Of a stretch of DNA of 64,000 nt, positions 60,539-64,000 are shown piece by piece (position 1 is the first letter of the stretch; every line of letters starts with the position of its first letter). The stretch spans positions 1 through 64,000 of the forward strand of contig NZ_BAVR01000003.1 of assembly GCF_000521465.1 (NCBI RefSeq), read 5' to 3'. Source of the stretch: Acetivibrio straminisolvens JCM 21531. Its GTDB lineage: Bacteria; Bacillota; Clostridia; Acetivibrionales; Acetivibrionaceae. The translations under genes were made by a program, and so were the position numbers. Below the pieces are notes generated by a model, which was not told the DNA's origin, made no database searches, and saw only the letters and a program-made list of their open reading frames with translations.

Positions 60539-62764
60539 ACTTTTCCGGCCTCCTCAATATACCGTCTCAGTTCAAGAAAATATCTCGACGGAAGTTCACC
60601 CCTTTTACCCTTGTTTTGCTCATATGAGGATAAAAAGAGATACTCCTTTGCCCGGGTAATACCGACATAGAGAAGCCTTGCCTTCTCCGAAATTATCTCA
60701 AACTTTGATTCCAAAACCGAATCTACGACGGTTTTTCCTTCAAATAATTTTGCCATATCATTTTGATTAAGGCTGGGGATTTTTATACTGCTCTTTTAAA
60801 AACCAGAATTCACCCATAAATTTATCCTCCAGCAAAACCGGAAAATCGGCGTTGTTGAGCCCGGTAAGAAAAACAATATCCCACTCAAGGCCTTTGGATT
60901 TATGGTATGTGGCAACCGTAACTACTCCCGGATGCGGCTCAAAGCCTTTTAAATCCCAAACAATGCCGGCAAAATAATTGAACATATTTTTAGGGCTTAA
61001 AAGCTCAAATGCCAGGTCGCTGAGCCTCCATCTTGGATTTTGGTTCATAAGGTACCTTACATCTCCGGCCACCTTCTGGGCTATGGCTCTTTCTTCCCTG
61101 TCAAACCTAAGCTTTTCCGATATAAAAAGAATAAGCTTTTCCACAACAGTATTGGGAAACTCCAGTAGCTCTCTAACTATGTCCAGGCTATCCGTAAAAT
61201 CTTTCCAGATTTTGGTTTGAAGAAGCTCCTTTGGAACATCAGAGATTTCAATAATCCCTCCCATAGGATAAAGAATCTTTTCCACAGGATACTTTTTTAT
61301 AAACTCACTCAAAAGCTCCCTCTGCCCCACCGTTTCCGTTTCATCCACCAACTCGGTAAAAACAGTACTGTCATATTCACCGGTTAGAATACACTCATTT
61401 ATCATATTGGAAAACTTTTCGCCATCTTCCGGAACGGCCAAAAAGTCAATAATCCTTCCAAGCTTTTTCAAAGTCTTGTTCCTCTCACCGGAAGTATTGT
61501 CAAGCTGTTCGAAAGGAGCCTTTCTTGATTGTAAAATATCAATAATCAATGACATTTTCCATGCCGTGGGAACCAGTATTGCAATAGTCTTGTCCGGATG
61601 CTTTTTTATCATTTGCACTGCCTGGTCCACAACTCCCCCGGCTTCCTCTTCCCATGATTCAAAGACAGCGGCTTTTATGCCATATTCATCTATGACCGGA
61701 TTTGGCCTTGGGTCATCCTTCGGCACAGGCTCGATATATTGGGGAAGCAGGCTGTCACGGCATTCATGTACCGGGTGGTTCTCCCTTACATATTTTACAA
61801 AATAATTAGCCAGGTCAATAATGTCCCTGGTGTTTCTGCTTGACTGGGTTATACTGTACACCGTCGTGTCCGGAGCATCGCAAAAGCTCTTAAAAAGCGT
61901 AAAATCACTGCTGCTAAAGCTTCCGCAAATCGCCTGGTTGCTGTCTCCAACCCTCAGAAGATTGCCGTTGGCTATCAGTGTGAGTATCTCGTTCTGAATA
62001 TAGTTTGAATCCTGAGCCTCATCCTCACAAACAAAGGAGTACTTCTTTCGGTATTTCTCAAGAAGGTGTTCATCGGTTTGCAGCATTTTTTTTGCATTGT
62101 AAAGCATGTCGTCAAAATCCAAATAACCGCCCATTTTTAGCCTCCTGTCATATATCTCGTATATGTCGGAGGCCCATGAGAGAATAGAGTCTCTTCCCAA
62201 ACTTTTACATTTATTTTTTGCCTCTGAAGGAGTAATTCCCTTTACCTTAAAATCGCCGATGGCAGAGAGCATTATACGGCAAAGCTTTTCATGCCAGCTT
62301 TTGTATACATCCCCTATTTTGCTTGAGCTTAAATTTTCCATATCAAGGTAAAGCCGAAACTCCCTATGGTTATATCTCTTCCACTCGTCAATGGCACTGG
62401 AAATCAGGTGTATCTTGGATACCTCATCAAGTATTTCAAATTCCTCGTTTGCAATAATAAGGTCGGGCTTTTCTTTGATGATTTGGAGACACAGGCCGTG
62501 AATTGTAGATACAAAGTAATCCTTGCTTCCATTAATGCCTCTTTTTTGCAGTTCTGCAGAAATTCGCTGCTTAAAATTATTCACAGCACTATTCATGTAT
62601 GTAACAATCAAAATTTTACCCGGTTTGTGGTATCCGTTGGCTATCATCTCCACTGCCCAAAGAGACAGGCAATGGGTTTTTCCTCCCCCAGGTATTGCCG
62701 GAATAGCACATTTTCCTCCTCTGTATCTTTCCACAAGCTCCTTCTGTCCTTTTCTAAGCCCCAC
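60535..62764 (-). CDS. UvrD/Rep-type superfamily 1 helicase (one frame break)
   Basis: The protein is about 743 residues. Walker A is GGGKT (26-30), Walker B is CEDEAQD, and motif IV has QSSRN. Motif V is TYHKSKGLEWDIV, and motif VI, LLYVGITRAKEYL, lies in the second frame (60535-60756). The break near 60760 needs one base. The start is GTG 62764 because GGGGAGG lies eight bases before it; no ATG fits. It unwinds DNA and probably works with the downstream nuclease and the upstream partner protein. Confidence 0.9.
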
Positions 62765-62789
62765 GAAACATGCCTCCCCAATAATTCTT

Positions 62790-64000
62790 TTACTGCGTCA
62801 GTATCTCGTCAAAATATTCTGCCAAAATTCCGTCATTCTCATAGCCGTTGGCTGAAAGCATGGACTCAAATGTTATAAGCTTCTCTTCACATCTTTTTAA
62901 AAGCGACCTTATGAGAACCGCTAGGTAATGCTTCTGATTTTGTTCTTCCATTTCTTCCGTATAAATATCATTCTCATTCCATGTCTTTGTCAGGACATGG
63001 ATGTTTGTTATTTCTTTTATGCTTCTTGGAGTCCAGTTATTGCTGCTGATACTCAAAAGTATCAGTACTTTGCTTTTTAACGGGCTTGACAGGTATGCAA
63101 CGGGAGTAGACATCAGCACAAAATTGCCGTTAAGCTTTTCTTCCAGCTCAAATATGCTTTCCGCCGACTTTATTCCCTTCTTTGCGATATCAAGAAAATC
63201 TTTGCTGGCATTCCTGTTAAACCTTGAAACCACATCAACAAAGGTCTCTGCACTGTCTATAAGCTTTTTGGCTTCAATAATATCTTTCTGAGACACTTCG
63301 TTTGATAGAAGTATCTCTAAGAAAACCTTCTGAAAAAACTCATGTATTTGAAGCGGTTTCTCCATCTCCCGGTATTCCTTTATCCAATTTCTTATGTACT
63401 CATACTTTTCAATGTTATAATACCCGACCCTTTCCACCAGTCCCGGGAACTCTATATCGGGAAACTCGGCAAAGGGCCTTTGGGCAAGAACCTCTCCTGC
63501 AAGAATGGAACTTCTTACCGGATCTATTTTCAGCACTATCCTTATAAGTGCCCTTACATCATCCCTTCCCGGAGCCGAACCGTAAGCCGGATGGCACAAT
63601 TGAGCCAAAGTTATCAGTGCCTGGGAGAAAGGATTGTCTATTATCTTGTTCATTCTTGCCAAGTTTTTAATCTCATATCCGTGTCTTTCAAGGATTCTTC
63701 CTATAACAAACTCTGTGACAGGGTCTGCATAGTTGGATATCACCGCAATATCCGAAGGATTATATCCTTCATTCTCAATCAACTCAACGATTCTGTTTCC
63801 TGCCTCCTCCAGCATATCGCTTCTAAGTTCCAGCGGCAAAGTCCTCTCTATCTCCGGCCGCGCTTTAAATTTACACGGTGTTGAGTTCTTTATGGTATCA
63901 AAAAGCATGTCCGAAAATTCATACATAAAATCCTTGCAGGTATAGGATTTATTTAGCTCCACTATCTCCATCTTATCAATCAATTGCTTTTTGACATATT
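62790..64000 (-). CDS. helicase-like partner protein, C-terminal part (runs off the window)
   Basis: At least 403 residues, with the frame open to the right edge, so the 5' part is missing. The visible region (IAVISNYADPVTEFVIGRILERHG; DNPFSQALITLAQLCHP) resembles the second half of AddB-like or inactivated UvrD-like helicases, and it has no visible motif V or VI. It lies 25 bases before the UvrD gene. Its place as first gene of a helicase-nuclease-RecJ operon supports a DNA-repair role. Confidence 0.7.
   Translation of the reverse strand, partial: YVKKQLIDKMEIVELNKSYTCKDFMYEFSDMLFDTIKNSTPCKFKARPEIERTLPLELRSDMLEEAGNRIVELIENEGYNPSDIAVISNYADPVTEFVIGRILERHGYEIKNLARMNKIIDNPFSQALITLAQLCHPAYGSAPGRDDVRALIRIVLKIDPVRSSILAGEVLAQRPFAEFPDIEFPGLVERVGYYNIEKYEYIRNWIKEYREMEKPLQIHEFFQKVFLEILLSNEVSQKDIIEAKKLIDSAETFVDVVSRFNRNASKDFLDIAKKGIKSAESIFELEEKLNGNFVLMSTPVAYLSSPLKSKVLILLSISSNNWTPRSIKEITNIHVLTKTWNENDIYTEEMEEQNQKHYLAVLIRSLLKRCEEKLITFESMLSANGYENDGILAEYFDEILTQ

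Overview
The window looks like chromosomal DNA from a cellulosome-forming, spore-forming clostridium very close to Acetivibrio (Clostridium) thermocellus. The evidence is a GH1 beta-glucosidase recalling A. thermocellus BglA, a neighbouring lichenase of the LicB type, two proteins ending in type I dockerins with Ser-Thr recognition pairs, an alpha/beta-type spore protein, and AT-rich sequence with AGGAGG-type ribosome binding sites. It is not identical to A. thermocellus as I remember it: the lichenase here carries two GH16 domains where LicB has one. A sister species or divergent strain is my inference.

A dominant technical feature is the number of single-base reading-frame breaks, many in or next to homopolymers and many in essential genes (pgi, pheS, recJ). 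I read most of these as sequencing indels and annotate the repaired gene spans. A smaller set shows real decay through nonsense substitutions or internal deletions: a zinc-ribbon membrane protein, acetyltransferase remnants, a headless BlaI, a shortened polynucleotide kinase, and IS256 and IS630 relics.

Layout. 0-6.4 kb: a metal-responsive arsR-cadA operon with a textbook promoter and operator, a SleB-type cell-wall hydrolase, decayed zinc-ribbon paralogues and a DUF2156 protein. 6.4-11 kb: a DUF4956/VTC/CotH cluster in which CotH carries two lamin-tail domains and a dockerin. 11-16.4 kb: an orphan response regulator, a stalk-domain solute-binding protein, an Fe-S aldo/keto reductase, a glutaredoxin and a lipoprotein. 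16.4-19.4 kb: a fusion of a sugar-isomerase-like TIM barrel with an acyl-CoA synthetase behind a T-box leader. 19.4-24 kb: the most unusual locus, a translationally coupled operon of a DUF2207-like membrane protein ending in ten Cys-His-Ser-Ala repeats, a PqqD/radical SAM/SPASM enzyme and a membrane protein. 24-37 kb: accessory genes (epimerase, acetyltransferases, zinc ribbon, phosphatase, Thg1-like polymerase plus kinase, blaI/blaR1). 37.5-39.6 kb: a divergent LysR/GAPDH pair of visibly higher G+C. 39.7-47.9 kb: tRNA-Leu, phosphoesterase, pgi, a spore protein, and pheST behind a Phe T-box. 48-53 kb: bglA, licB and a LacI regulator, a mixed-linkage glucan module with a clear promoter/operator. 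53-57 kb: secreted proteins and IS relics. 57-64 kb: a recJ/nuclease/UvrD-helicase repair operon running off the right edge.

How parts work together: secreted LicB cuts beta-1,3-1,4-glucan on the cellulosome, cytoplasmic BglA finishes the oligosaccharides, and the LacI protein probably senses a sugar product. The Cys-His tail of the DUF2207-like protein is predicted to be cytoplasmic, where the neighbouring radical SAM enzyme could modify it. This suggests a membrane-anchored RiPP-like system.
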